64,000 bases of DNA from Muscardinus avellanarius. Its lineage: Eukaryota; Chordata; Mammalia; Rodentia; Gliridae. Shown one piece after another: positions 10,853-21,423 of this stretch. The translations under genes were made by a program, and so were the position numbers. The notes beneath the pieces were generated by a model. The model was given only the letters and a program-made list of their open reading frames with translations, was not told where the DNA came from and ran no database searches. Numbering within the stretch: position 1 is the first letter of the stretch; the number at the start of each line of letters is the position of its first letter. The stretch is from contig OY726572.1 in assembly GCA_963383645.1 (NCBI GenBank), forward strand, positions 67,897,738 to 67,961,737, written 5' to 3'.

Positions 10853-11134
10853 GTACTGGGGATTGAACCCAGGGACATTCTACCACTGGGCCGTATGATC
10901 AGCTCTATTTTATTTTTTATTTTGAAACAAGGTCTCACTGAGTTGCTGAGGCTGGCCTTGAACCTGCTCTGCTTCTGTCTCAGCCTCCCAAGTACTGGGA
11001 TAATAGGTGTGCACCACTGTGCCTGGCTACTGAGTTCCATTTAATGAATGAATGAATTAATTAATTTTGTGGTACTGGGGATTAAATTCAGGGCCTTGCT
11101 AGTATTCTACTACTGAGCTACATCTCCAGCCCTC
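10853..11134 (-). mobile_element. B1-dID plus a lone ID unit
   Basis: A full - copy at 10853-11029, then an ID-only unit at 11068-11134 with GCTAGTATTCTACTACTGAG. An (AATT/AATG)n run sits between them. Confidence 0.75.
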
Positions 11135-12503
11135 TTCTATTTTTAATAAATGCATTTAAGGCAGTATATTTCTTTGTAAGTGCCATTTTAGTTGTACCCT
11201 ATGGATTTTGATATGTAATACTTAGTTTTTCAGTTGTAAATACTTTACTTTCTATTTTCATTTGTGATCCCCCCTTATTTCTTGGTTTACATAAGAGATA
11301 GTGTTTCTTATAACAATTTTTATTCATTTAAAATTTTAGCTGATTTTTATTTTCCAATTTCAACTATAATTGAGTTGAGAAATGTAGAAGTAGAAAATAG
11401 TATAGTAGAAGCTTTGAGTTATTATTCTGCAAGGCTCCTGGGAAAGTCTCTAGAACTGTTACTGCAGTGAGGCCTGACTTTGGGGATCCAGCATATCAGG
11501 TTCAGCCACTTGTCCCAAAATCAAAACAGAAAAAGTAATGGTGACACGCATGAAAGAAACGTTAATCATTGTAGCTGTACTGGGAAGACAAGGGACCCAC
11601 GTCCTTAGCCCTGTCTTCAAGAAGCTGACAGTGACTTTGAGATTTTATAGAAAGGAGGCAAAGTTTGGGGGTTCGCATAGCTGAAGACTTTTCACAGCTG
11701 ACAGAGCATGTGATCTTGATCAGCATGTGATGATCTGTCATCTCTGGCTTGGTCTTTCTGGGCCTTGTTTGGGGTGAGAAAGTAGCTATTACCAAGGGTG
11801 TAGCCTGGACTCCTCATAAGATGTTTATTGATCAGACTTTGTCCTTGGACTCTAAAGTGATTCAAAGCAAGGGAGACTTCAAAATGGAGGCAGAGATGCC
11901 AGGCCCTTAATCCTGCTTTTGGCAAAGTATCAGACATTTTCAGACAAAAGTGAAGAGTCTAAGTCCTTGTTACAGAACCAGTTTCTAAACCAGTGGGTAT
12001 CTTGACCCAGGTCAGTTTTTTTGATTGGCTTTGATATTTACCATTTGCTTTAGCCTTGAACAGTGGTCGCAACTTTTCTTGTCTTTTTTTAACACGTTGG
12101 AGAGCTCTGCTCAGACCACTGACTTTACAAAAGGCTCTATTTTTGTTCCCTCTTTATGCTATGAGTTGATTTTAGTCTCTCTCAGAGTTAATTGCTTAGC
12201 TGTAAGCAGTAAGATTTGAAAATAGACTACTTGCTTGTGTCTAATTGTTTCTTTTATCTCTTTGAGTAGAGGCGGTTAAGAACTGATGGTTTATGGGAAA
12301 GTATATTTGTTCCTAATTGGGTAACTTTAAATCCTTTATTTTTAGGAGAGGATAATAACTTGGATAGTAGTTGGGAAGTCAGAATGTTACATACGTGAAA
12401 GTGCTTTGTAAACTGATAAATATATCTAAGTATTAAGCTAATTTTATTGTATAACTGTAGTGGTTGTGGTATTACTCTTTTTAAGTCTGCTTTTGGTTTT
12501 TAG

Positions 12504-12629
12504 GCTATTCCATTGACCTGTCATGTGTGGCAGCAACCATTATATCAAGGCAACGTTAGAACACAAAGTCCCAAAACTAATGCAGTCTCAGTGGAAACGA
12601 CAGCCAACTGGAGTCCTGAGGATGATCAG
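12504..12629 (+). CDS. ALMS1: ALMS1 exon 2
   Basis: 126 bases, 42 codons, phase 0 on both sides, between TTTTTAG and a CAG/GTATGT donor. It encodes AIPLTCHVWQQPLYQGNVRT and goes on to ...WSPEDDQ, which matches the PLTCHVWQQ segment after the N-terminal acidic/alanine tract of human ALMS1. The phase joins directly to exon 3 (DDQ to KTKSWH). This N-terminal stretch has no named domain. The open frame running past 12630 is intron. Only conservation and fit support it, because the exon is short. Confidence 0.9.
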
Positions 12630-12821
12630 GTATGTCTGAGGATGAAATGGAAAACTATTTTTCTTTTGATTTGGAACACAAGAAATTCTGTGCTGTGAAG
12701 AATTATGATTGTGAAGAAGTATATTACTATTCCAGTTTTCGAAAAGATCTTTATAACCTTTATGTAAAACTTTTTTTATTGTCTCAGAATTCTTTACATT
12801 CTTCAAAAGCATTCTAAATGG

Positions 12822-13047
12822 AATCAATCAATCAATTAATTAATTAATTAACTTTGCTGTACTGGGGATGAAACCCAGAGGCATTCTACCTCTGAGCTAC
12901 ACCCCCAGCTGTATTTTTTATTTTGAAACAGGGCCTCACTGGGTTGCAAAGGTCCTCACTAAATAGCTGAGGCTATCTGAGAACCGCGTTCCTTCTCTCT
13001 CAGCCTCCCAAATTCTGGGATTACAAGCGTGCGCCACCATGCCTGGC
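12822..13047 (-). mobile_element. B1-dID SINE with (ATTA)n lead
   Basis: A (AATC/AATT)n microsatellite at 12822-12852 abuts a subfamily A type copy ending CACCATGCCTGGCC. Confidence 0.8.
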
Positions 13048-13145
13048 CCCAGAACAGTTTTTAACCAAATATCTGTACATCATATGACCCAATCCATTTG
13101 ATAAATTTAACCTTTATAACTATATCTTATCTCTTTCTTTGTTTC

Positions 13146-13712
13146 TTGGTGGTACTGGGGTTCCTGGAAGCCCTTCTATCTTCGGGCTATCCTCCCAGAC
13201 CCATTTTATACTTTTTTATTTTTGGAAACAGGGTCTCTTAAGCCAGCATGGCTGGCTTCAAACCTGAGCGATACTCCTTTCTCCGCCTCCAAGCGCAGGG
13301 AATTACAAGCGTGCGCCACCACATCAGGCTTTTTTTTTTTTTTTTTTTTTGGTGGTACTTGGGGTAGAACCCAGGGGCTTTTCTACCTCTGGGCTATACT
13401 CCCAGACCTATTTTATACTTTATTTGGAAACAGGGTCTCACTAAGTTGCTGAGGCTGGTTTCCAACCTGTGCCACTGTCCTGTCTCAGCCTCCCAAGCGC
13501 AGGGATTACAAGTGTGTGCCACCATGCCCAGCTCTATTCTTTATTTTTGAAACAGGGTCTCACTGAGTTGCAAAGGGCCTCACTAAGTAGCTGAGGTTGT
13601 CTGTGAACCACGATCCTCCTGTCTCAGCCTCCCAAATGCTGGGATTATAAACATGTGCTACGGATTATAAACGTGTGCTACGGATTATAAGCGTGTGCTA
13701 CCGTGTCCAGCT
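13146..13712 (-). mobile_element. Stack of three B1-dID SINEs
   Basis: 13146-13329 is a subfamily C copy (GGGGTTCCTGGAAGCCC, CTTAAGCCAGCATGGCTGG). 13330-13531 is subfamily B with a T22 run. 13532-13712 is the B1 part of an older copy. The last one carries a local triplication of CGGATTATAAACGTGTGCTA-type 20-mers at about 13641-13700. Confidence 0.8.
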
Positions 13713-13837
13713 GTGAATGATACACTTTTGAATAAGAACTGCATCATAGAAGAAATAAGGGGAAGAATTACATAGTTTCTAGAATCAAATAAAAATAGTC
13801 ACAACTTACCAAAATCTCTGGGATACCATAAAAGCAT

Positions 13838-14040
13838 TTTTTTTTTTTTTTTGGTACTGGGGATTGAATTCAGAGGCATTCTTCCTCCTAATTATTACCC
13901 TGTTTTATTTTTTTATTTTGAAACAAGGTCTGTTTATGTTGCTGAGGGCCTGTGTTGCTCAGTCTGTCATAGAACCTGCAATCTCCCTGTCCCTGTCCTC
14001 ATAGGTACTGGGATTATAGGCGTGCATCATCATGCTTAGC
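13838..14040 (-). mobile_element. B1-dID SINE, old copy
   Basis: T run, GGTACTGGGGATTGAATTCA, and a diverged B1 end ATCATCATGCTTAGCT. Confidence 0.75.
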
Positions 14041-14147
14041 TGTGAAGGCAGTTTTTCAAGAGGAAAATTTATAACCCTGAGTTACTCGGGTTAGAAATTG
14101 AGTGCCCACGTTAAAAAATTTAAAAATCAAAAACATTAGAAATTATC

Positions 14148-14574
14148 CAGGTGTGGTGGCGCATGCTTGTAATCCCAGCCTTCGGGAGGCTGAGACCGGA
14201 GGATCGCAGTTCGCGGACAACCTCAGCTACCTAGTGAGGCCCTCTGCAACTCAGTGAGACCTGTTTTCAAAATAAAGAATAAAAAATAGGGCAGGGGGTG
14301 TAGCTCGGAGGCCGAATGCCCCTGGGTTCCACTCCCAGACCCGCCCCCCCAAATAAATTGGAAATGAATTGCCCACATTAAGAAACAAACTAATATTAAT
14401 AATAATAACAGGTAACCTGGTGTGGTTGTGCATGCTTGTAATCCCAGCATTTGGGAGGCTGTGACAGGAGGATCACGGTTCGTGGACAGCCTCATCTACT
14501 TAGTGAGGCTCTTTGTAACTCAGACCCTGTTTCAAAAATAAAAGAATAAAAAATAGGGCTGAGGGTGTGGCCCT
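14148..14574 (+). mobile_element. Two tandem B1-dID SINEs, subfamily A
   Basis: 14148-14347 contains GATCGCAGTTCGCGGACAAC and tail GGGTGTAGCTCGGAGGCCGA. 14413-14574 is a second copy ending early after GGGCTGAGGGTGTGG. Confidence 0.8.
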
Positions 14575-14813
14575 TTCAACTGTATTTTTTTTTTCTTTTT
14601 GTGGTATTGGGGATTGAATCTAGAGGCATTCTACCTCTGGCACATCCCCGGCCCTTTTTATTTTATTATTTGAAAACAGGGTCTCACTAAATTGCCGACA
14701 GCCCTACTAAATTACTGAGGCTAGCTTCAAACCTGTGATCCTCCTGTCTCAGCCTCCCAAGTACTAGGATTACAAGCATGTGCCACCATGCCTGGCCCTT
14801 TCAACTGTATTTG
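14571..14813 (-). mobile_element. B1-dID SINE with perfect TSD
   Basis: CCCTTTCAACTGTATTT occurs at 14571-14587 and again at about 14797-14813. The enclosed - copy runs TTTGTGGTATTGGGGATTGA to CACCATGCCTGG. Confidence 0.88.
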
Positions 14814-15062
14814 AAGTAATAATGATGAGAAAGTTTCTAGAACTGAAAAGATTCATTGCATGCAAAGCAGGATTGTTAAGACAAAAATCACTTCTAGGTA
14901 CCTTATAGTGAAATTAAGAATATTGAATATAAAGAGAAAAATGTAAAATCTAGAGGAAATATCAAAGACAAAGAGCCTCCAGGGCCTCTCATTTACAAAG
15001 GAACAAGAGTATATTGACTAGTTTTCTCACCAAAAAAGTGAATTCAAGAAGTCAGTGAAGCC

Positions 15063-15064
15063 AT

Positions 15065-15103
<39 letters not shown>

Positions 15104-15107
15104 TTTT
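15063..15107. repeat. (TTTA)n microsatellite
   Basis: About ten uninterrupted ATTT units immediately upstream of a SINE stack. Probably grown from a SINE A-tail on the - strand. Confidence 0.9.
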
Positions 15108-15129
15108 AATATTTTATTTTTATTTTTTT

Positions 15130-15450
15130 TGGTGGTACTGGGATTCCTGGAAACCCTTCTACCTCCAGGCTATACTACCAGACCTATTTCTATATTTTTA
15201 AAATTGGAAACAGGGTCTCTTAAGCCAGCGAGGCTGGCTTTGAACTTGCACGATCCTCTGCCTCCCAAGTGCGGGAATTACAAGCGTGTGCCACCACGCC
15301 CGGCATAATTTTTTTATTTTTTATTTTTGGTGGTACTGGGGTTAGACCCAGGGGCATTCTACCTCTGAACTATACTCCAGCCCTATATTTACTTATTTAT
15401 TTATTTATTTAATTTATTTATTTTGTGGTATTTGAGGTGGAACCCAGGGG

Positions 15451-15485
<35 letters not shown>

Positions 15486-15792
15486 TCCGGGCTGTAATTC
15501 CAGACCTATTTTATACATTTTATACTTTATTTGGAAACGGTCTCACTAAGTTGCTGAGAGCCTCACTAGCTGAGGCTGGCTTTGAACCTGTGTGATCCTC
15601 TTGTCTCAGCTTCCCAAGCGCTGGGATTACAAGTGTGCACCACTATGCCTGGCTGTTTTTTGATTTTTTTGAAACAGGTTCTCACTAAGTTGTGAAGAGC
15701 CTCACTAAGTTGCTGAGGCCCTTCTCGAACCTGTGATCCTCCTCTCAGCCTCCCAAGTACTGGCATTACAGGTATGTGCCACCACACCTGTC
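15130..15792 (-). mobile_element. SINE stack with T-run inside an ID unit
   Basis: 15130-15304 is subfamily C. 15321-15385 is an ID head. A (TTTA)n run leads to a subfamily B copy at 15425-15653 whose ID part is split by a T30 run (15452-15481). 15654-15792 is an older B1 part. The layout implies at least three sequential insertions. Confidence 0.75.
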
Positions 15793-16062
15793 AATGAAGA
15801 CATAATTTTAAAGTTTTAAAGAAAAAATTTCAAGTTAGAATTTTTTCTAAACTTTAATCAAAATATGCAACTATAATAAGGATATTTTCAGGAACAAGCC
15901 TCACAAGAATATAACTTTGGAAATGCTCTAGAGAAAGAATTCAAAGAAGAGACCAAGAGGATACTGTAAGATGTTTAATAAATACATGATTAATTAACTT
16001 AGCAAATGTTATAGTTGTTTACAAATTCAATGTCCAGTGGGGGAAAAAAAAGAAAAAGTATA

Positions 16063-16258
16063 AGATGAGTGTGGTGGCACACAACTGTAATCTTGTAGTT
16101 GGGAGATTGAGGTTGGGATAGGAGGATTGCAGGTTTGAGACCAGCCTCAGCAATATAGTGAGACTCTCAGAAACCTAGCAAGACTCTGAAAAAATGAAAA
16201 AGAGCTAAAGGTGTAGGTTAGAGGTAGAATGTCCCTGGGTTAAATCTCTAGTAACATA
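16063..16258 (+). mobile_element. B1-dID SINE, old copy
   Basis: GATGAGTGTGGTGGCACACA start and tail GTGTAGGTTAGAGGTAGAAT. Diverged. Confidence 0.7.
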
Positions 16259-16967
16259 TATGTACATACATCAAAAAAAAAAGAAGAATATAAAAATCTG
16301 GAATCAATCTTCTAGATAATATCAACATGTGCTTCTATGAGAAATTATGTGTATGTTTGAATGGGGAGAGAAATAATTCAATAATGAAAAAAATGGATGA
16401 AAGTAAGAATGAAATTTATTCTAAAAAACATAGAAAAGAAATCATTAATAAACTATGACTAAACGGGAAGGCCTTTGGTAAAGAGCAGCCTCGTTTCTTA
16501 GTCATAAGACTGAAATCTAAGTAGATAATGGGGTTGTAGATCTGATTATAAGAAGACAAGGAAGTTTCTGTTCCTGGCTATCCCATAATAAAGTAGGACA
16601 TGAGGTCATAGATGGAAATGAGGAGAGTTCACTAGTTCTGAGGAGAGAAGGTATAAAGTACTCTTTGAAAAGTTAACTCACTAGAAAAATGTTATTAGGA
16701 TTTTTAGGCAATATACGTAGTACCCTTGAGCCCTAATGCCATTAATTTAAAGAGACACGAATCTAGTATATGATTTCTTCAGCCATGTTCTGCTACTTGG
16801 ATTCAGGCAAGGAGACTGTTTAGCTAGTGCTAGCTTTTGCCTGGCAAATAGAGCAGTGGGAGAAAGAGGCAAGAAAGTTAAGTTTTTTTGCAAGGTGGTA
16901 ATGAAAAAATTATGAATTGGAAAGAATGAAATATAGATAAGAATGGTATGATGAAAAGTGTAAATGT

Positions 16968-17400
16968 GCCAGGCGTGGTGGCGCACGCTTGTAATCCCAG
17001 TATTTGGGAGGCTGAGACCAGAGGATCATGGTTCGCGGACAGCCTCAGCTACTTACTGAGGCCCTCTGCAACTCAGTGAGACCCGGTTTCAAAATAAAGA
17101 ATAAAAAAAATAGGACAGGGCTGGGCGTGGTGGCGCACGCTTGTAATCCCCGCGCTTGGGAGGCTGAGACAGGAGGATCACACAGGTTCGAAGCCAGCCT
17201 CAGCTACTTAGGCCCTCTGCAATTTAGTGAGACCCTGTTTCCAAATAAAATATAAAAAAGGTCTGGGAGTATAGCCCGGAGGTAGAAAGCCTCTGGGTTC
17301 CACCCCCAGTACCACCAAAAAAAAAAAAAAAAAAAAAATAGGACAAGGGTGTAGCTCGGAGGTTGAATGCCCCTGAGTTCCATCCCCACACCGGGAAAAG
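16968..17400 (+). mobile_element. SINE inside a SINE, both + strand
   Basis: The outer subfamily A copy (16968-17117 and 17338-17398) is interrupted by a subfamily B copy (17121-17337). The outer sequence AATAGGACA is repeated on both sides of the inner copy, as expected for a TSD. GAAAAGTGTAAATGTG flanks the outer copy (near 16954 and 17423). Confidence 0.85.
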
Positions 17401-17479
17401 AAAAAAAGGAAAAAAAAAAAGAGAAAAGTGTAAATGTGATAGGCTAGTTGTCTGTGCAAAGTTAAAGAATTACAAATTT

Positions 17480-17875
17480 GTAAAGGATTACAAGTTCCCA
17501 TTTATATATAGTAGCTAAAAGGAGCAGAGAGTAAAGTAGTGGTTGATAGTGCCTGAGATTGGGAGCCTGAGAGGATGAAGAAAGAGCGTGAGAATAATTA
17601 ACTGATATAGGGGTGCAGTTGAATAGGAAGAATAATTTCTAATGTTTTTTATTACAGTAGGATAATTATGATAATAGTTAATCGAACATTTCAAGATAGC
17701 TAGTAGAGATGGTTTTGAATGTTCCTAATACAAAGATAGGATAAATATTTGAGGTGTTAGATATGCCAGTTGATGCAATAAGTACGTGTGTGTGTGTGTG
17801 CGCATGCGCGCGCACGTATAGTCACATTGTACCCATAAACATGTAAAACTATTACGTATCAATTAAACTATATAT
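17480..17875 (+). mobile_element. Old L1M 3' end
   Basis: Contains ATTTGAGGTGTTAGATATGCC, CACATTGTACCCATAAACAT and ATTACGTATCAATTAAA, the usual wording of an old mammalian L1 3' end in sense. Imperfect copies of ATGATGAAAAGTGTAAATGT flank the region. A (GT)n(GC)n run at 17787-17815 lies inside it. Confidence 0.6.
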
Positions 17876-18605
17876 GAGAAAATGATGAAAAGTGTAAATG
17901 TTGTAGGATAGTTGTCTTAATGAAGTTAAAAATTATTGCTGTGGAGGTCAGAGGATGGGCAGGATGATCCAGGGATACCTCTGTTACCAGAACTGAGGAA
18001 TAATCTAAGGAACCCAGTTTCAAACCATGGTCTAAGGCAGAGAGAGGAGTGGAAACTAGAAGTTTTGTTAGAGTGAGAGCCAGAAAAATGACTGGAATAT
18101 CCTTGCTTTAAAACCTTTTATTGGCCTGCTATCTTCTATAAGGAGAGGAAAAAAATTGATTAATCATACTCAGATTTTTTAAAAAATTCAAGTATTGGAA
18201 AGGTAAAAAGCATATTTTTAGCACTTATTTGATGTGATAAATTTGGCAGCGAATGGATTGAGATATTTTAGACTGTTGAAGGTCTACTATTCTGTAATCC
18301 CACAAGCCATACATGAGTAATTTTAACATTTTAGAAACATTTTAGAATATTTTTCTTCAATCTACTTTCTTTGTACATACTTATGTAACTTATGTGATCT
18401 TATGCAATAGTTGGATATCTTTTTAAACTTTACTGTATAAGCATTTCATCAATAAAATTTAAATACTGAAAATACCTCATCAAAGAGAAAAATCTCATTG
18501 GAAAATGTGAAAATCTTTAAAAATTATAATATGCCTTGTTTTTATGGATTTTTGCATCATCTAAATGGGAATTAAAAGATATCGTCTTTTAAAAACATTT
18601 CAGTT

Positions 18606-18838
18606 GGTCGGGCATGGTAGTGCATGCTTGTAATCCCAGCACTTGGGAGACTGAGAAAGGAGGATCGCACCGGTTTGAAGCTAGCCTCAGCTACTGAGTG
18701 AGGTTCTCAGCAACTTAGTGAGACCCTGTTTCCTAATAAAGTATAAAATAGGTCTGGGAGTATAGCCTGGAGGTAGAAAAGCCCCTGGGTTCCACCCCCA
18801 GTACCACAACCCCCCCCCCAAAAAAAAAACCATATAAG
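18606..18838 (+). mobile_element. B1-dID SINE, subfamily B
   Basis: GGTCGGGCATGGTAGTGCAT start, tail GTCTGGGAGTATAGCCTGGA, ending in a C10 A9 run. Confidence 0.8.
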
Positions 18839-18864
18839 TTGGTCAAAGAAAAAGAAACAGACTA

Positions 18865-19100
18865 TAAAATAATAGACTCGTTTTTTTTTGGGGGGGGGTC
18901 TGGAGATGGAACTCAGGGGTATTCGACCTCTGAGCTACACCCCCTGCCCTATTTTTTATTTTTTTATTTTGAAACAGGGTCTCACTAAGTTAAGTAGGGC
19001 CTCACTCAGTAGCTGAGGCTGTCTGGGAATCTCCTCTCAGCCTCCCAAATGCTGGGATTACAAGCATGCGCCACCACGCCTGCTTTAAAATAATAGACTC
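18865..19100 (-). mobile_element. B1-dID SINE, subfamily A, with perfect TSD
   Basis: TAAAATAATAGACTC at 18865-18879 and 19086-19100 encloses a - copy with GGGGGTCTGGAGATGGAAC and CACCACGCCTGCT. Confidence 0.88.
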
Positions 19101-19198
19101 TTTACAGAATAACACACTATAAGATAAGGAAAGCCAATACATTGTATATCTGAAGTTTCCATCAATATGATGGAATGTTTTAAAATAAATAAAAGTTG

Positions 19199-19239
19199 CC
19201 GGGCGTGGTGGGCGTGGTGGCGCACACTTGTAATCCCCT
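19199..19239 (+). mobile_element. 3'-truncated B1-dID head
   Basis: Only the first 40 or so bases of the B1 head are present, with a small duplication (GGCGTGGTGGGCGTGGTGG). They stop abruptly at TAATCCCC. Retroposons normally lose the 5' end, so loss of the 3' end needs a different explanation. Confidence 0.6.
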
Positions 19240-19372
19240 TATAGTTAAGAAAATAAAAATTGAGTGCAATAGACTTTATATTTTATAAAGGTGGACTAGG
19301 ATTACTATGGAGGAATTTGAGAAATTTGATTCTTTAGCACTGTAGGAGATGGTTAGTAATAGAAAGAGATCT

Positions 19373-19587
19373 AGCTGGGCATGGTGATGCACACCTGTAA
19401 TACCAGTACTTGGGAGTCTGAGACAAAAGGATCACAGGTTGGAGGACAGCCTAAGGAAGTAGTGAGACTTTCATCAACCTAGTGAGACCCTGTTTCCAAC
19501 TAAGAAATCAAATTGGGTTGGGGCTGTAGCTCGAAGGTAGAATGCCTCTGGGTTTAATCCCCAGTACTGCAAGAAAAAAAAAAAAAG
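19373..19587 (+). mobile_element. B1-dID SINE with TSD
   Basis: AGTAATAGAAAGAGATCT upstream and AGTAATAGGAAGAGATCT downstream (one mismatch) flank a copy with tail GGGGCTGTAGCTCGAAGGTA. It ends about 170 bases before exon 3. Confidence 0.85.
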
Positions 19588-19756
19588 TAATAGGAAGAGA
19601 TCTAAAATGTAGTTATGAATGTGGGAAATGTAGGCTTTTATGAGAAAGTAATTAAACAGGAAACTTATCTACTCTATGAGTGGACATTTCAATGTTGATA
19701 TGCATGTCAACTCATCTAATGACTTAGCATGTTTTCCCTTAAAATTATTGTTTCAG

Positions 19757-19952
19757 AAAACAAAATCTTGGCATCATCTTCCTCAAGAAATGGACTCTTC
19801 CCAAACCTTGGATACATCGCAGACCAGGATTAATGTTGGACTGGAAGGGACACACATGATGGACTTCCCCTCTTTGGAGGAAGGTGAATTGACCCAGTCA
19901 GAAGATCAAGTTAAACGCCCAGACAGAGATCTCATGTGTTCTCCATTGCTAG
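19757..19952 (+). CDS. ALMS1: ALMS1 exon 3
   Basis: 196 bases, entering in phase 0 after TTGTTTCAG and leaving in phase 1 (CTA G/GTAATG). It encodes KTKSWHHLPQEMDSSQTLDT, then ...DFPSLEEGELTQSEDQVK... and ...DLMCSPLL. The MDSSQTLDTSQTR and FPSLEEG segments are typical of the ALMS1 N-terminal region. The upstream open frame from 19676 is intron. The leftover G joins the first TC of exon 4 to make Val (LL-V-IQD), which matches the human SPLLVIQDS junction as I recall it. Confidence 0.95.
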
Positions 19953-20046
19953 GTAATGTTTTAAATGTCTAACTAGTAGTAATACTTCATGTTTGTTAAG
20001 TAGTTTTGTCAGTGTGGTTGGTCCTGTCTGTAACTAAATCCTCTTT

Positions 20047-20390
20047 GGGTTGAGGAGCTTGTAGAAGTACTGAAAGGACTTATGCGTGGTTTTGACCCTG
20101 CCGCTGGTCTGGTTGCATGAAATGTGCAGTTGTCCTCATTTCATCGTGGCCTGTTGCTGATAAGGCTTTCTGGAAGGTGGCAACGTCTCTCTAGGGGTAT
20201 GCCTCCTCAGCCCTTATTGGGTTGAGGAGCTTGTAGAAGTACTGAAAGGACTTATGCGTGGTTTTGACCCTGCCGCTGGTCTGGTTGCATGAAATGTGCA
20301 GTTGTCCTCATTTCATCGTGGCCTGTTGCTGATAAGGCTTTCTGGAAGGTGGCAACGTCTCTCTAGGGGTATGCCTCCTCAGCCCTTATT
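20047..20390 (+). repeat. Perfect 172-bp tandem duplication
   Basis: 20047-20218 and 20219-20390 read identically by eye, from GGGTTGAGGAGCTTGTAGAA to CTCCTCAGCCCTTATT. Two further G continue the match. The unit is not one of the interspersed repeats in the window, and only two copies exist here. Confidence 0.95.
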
Positions 20391-20490
20391 GGCAGAGTTG
20401 TTCTTGTGATTCTTTGATTTCCATAGCAGTGGATAGACTGGGCTTTCTACCAACAAAAGCAGATGTCCATATTTACCCTGATGATGATGA

Positions 20491-20802
20491 TGATGATGAT
20501 TATGGTGCTGGGGATGAAATCCAGGGGCCTTCTACCTCTAGGCTACACTCCTAGATCTATTTTATATTTTATTTGGAAACAGGGTCTCTTAAGCCAGCGC
20601 AGCTGGCTTTGAACCTGCGCGATTCTCCTGTCTCTGCCTCCCAAGCGCAGGGATTACAAGCGTGCACTACCATGCCCAGCAGCCCTTGTTTTATTTTGAA
20701 ACAGGTTCTTGCTAAGTTGCTGAGGCTGGCTGTGACCCTATGATCCTCCTGTCTCAGCCTCCCAAGTTTTGGGATTGCAGGCATGCATCACTACACTCAG
20801 CC
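20491..20802 (-). mobile_element. Two B1-dID SINEs after a (GAT)n run
   Basis: A (GAT)7 run at about 20480-20500 leads into a subfamily C copy (20500-20679, CTTAAGCCAGCGCAGCTGG), followed by the B1 part of an older copy (20680-20802). Confidence 0.8.
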
Positions 20803-20928
20803 TCTGAATTTTTTAAAATGCTTACTATATGGTTAATTTGAAACAGTATATTTATTATATTTGTTCAAGGTTTCATCCTCTTGTAGTCTGAGTATATCAG
20901 ATGACTTTGTTAGAAAAAAATCCTCTGG

Positions 20929-21122
20929 CTGTGTGTGGTGGTGCACGCCTATAATTTTAGTACTTGGGAGGCTGAGGCAGGAGGATTGTAGGTTCGAGGA
21001 CATCCTCAGTGAATAGTGACATTCTCATCAACCTAGCGAGACCTTGTTTCCAAATAAGAAATAAAATCGGACTGGAGGTGTAGCTTGAAGGTAGAACGCT
21101 TCTGGGTTCATTTCCTGTTATC
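20929..21122 (+). mobile_element. B1-dID SINE
   Basis: GTGTGGTGGTGCACGCC head and tail GAGGTGTAGCTTGAAGGTAG. Moderately diverged. Confidence 0.75.
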
Positions 21123-21265
21123 AAAAACAAACCTTCTGATTCTTTGAGGGGGCAAAGGGCATCTGGCTTGAAGGTTTAAAACTAATTTTTCTAAGCCATG
21201 GCCAAAGAAGAACCATTTCAGTTTTTCCTGGATGGAATGTTATCATTATCTAGCATTTTCTAATT

Positions 21266-21423
21266 TTTTTTTTTTTTTTTTTTGTGGAACCCTTCTACAT
21301 CCAGGCTACACTCCCAGACCTATTTTTATACTTTTTTATTTGGAAACAGGGTCTCTTAAGCCAGCAAGGCTGGCTTCGAACCTGCGCGATCCTCTTGTCT
21401 CCGCCTCCCAAGCGCAGGGATTA
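21266..21423 (-). mobile_element. B1-dID SINE, subfamily C, 5'-truncated
   Basis: After a T19 run the ID part starts late (TGTGGAACCCTTCTACATCC). The copy stops at CAAGCGCAGGGATTA, lacking the B1 start. Confidence 0.8.

Larger units (their letters stand above)
6785..11470 (-). mobile_element. Old L1M tract broken by SINEs
   Basis: Interrupted AT-rich pieces read as antisense L1 ORF2/3' sequence: TATAATTGTTATATCTTATTGG near 7081, the ATATAGTATTTTCAGTTGACAG block near 8472 and related stretches to 11470. No frame is intact. At least ten B1-dIDs have landed in it. The limits are approximate. Confidence 0.5.
1..12503 (+). other. ALMS1: ALMS1 intron 1 (3' part)
   Basis: Non-coding sequence ending at the TTTTTAG acceptor of exon 2. 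It holds about two dozen B1-dID SINEs, old L1M fragments on the - strand (about 1715-2130 and 6785-11470) and the 2.3-kb composite retroposon at 2264-4590. The stretch 11470-12500 shows no repeat I can name and no convincing gene. Human ALMS1 exon 1 carries the start codon and an acidic/alanine-rich tract; nothing like it is visible here, so exon 1 must lie upstream of the window. Confidence 0.85.
12630..19756 (+). other. ALMS1: ALMS1 intron 2
   Basis: About 7.1 kb and SINE-rich. Between 16280 and 16960, and again from 17880 to 18600, the sequence is ordinary AT-rich intron in which I recognise nothing. A weak exon-like segment at 15892-15965 is discussed among the rejected items. Confidence 0.9.

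Noticed and set aside
12630..12698. Continuation of the exon 2 frame past 12629
   Set aside because: It follows a good GTATGT donor, and the encoded tail has no resemblance to ALMS1, while exon 3 joins in phase.
15892..15965. Exon-like segment between TTTTCAG and CT/GTAAGA, open as EQASQEYNFGNALEKEFKEE and following
   Set aside because: Its 74 bases would shift the frame between exons 2 and 3, which join perfectly in phase 0 without it, and human ALMS1 has nothing similar at that junction. It may be an unused cryptic or poison exon.
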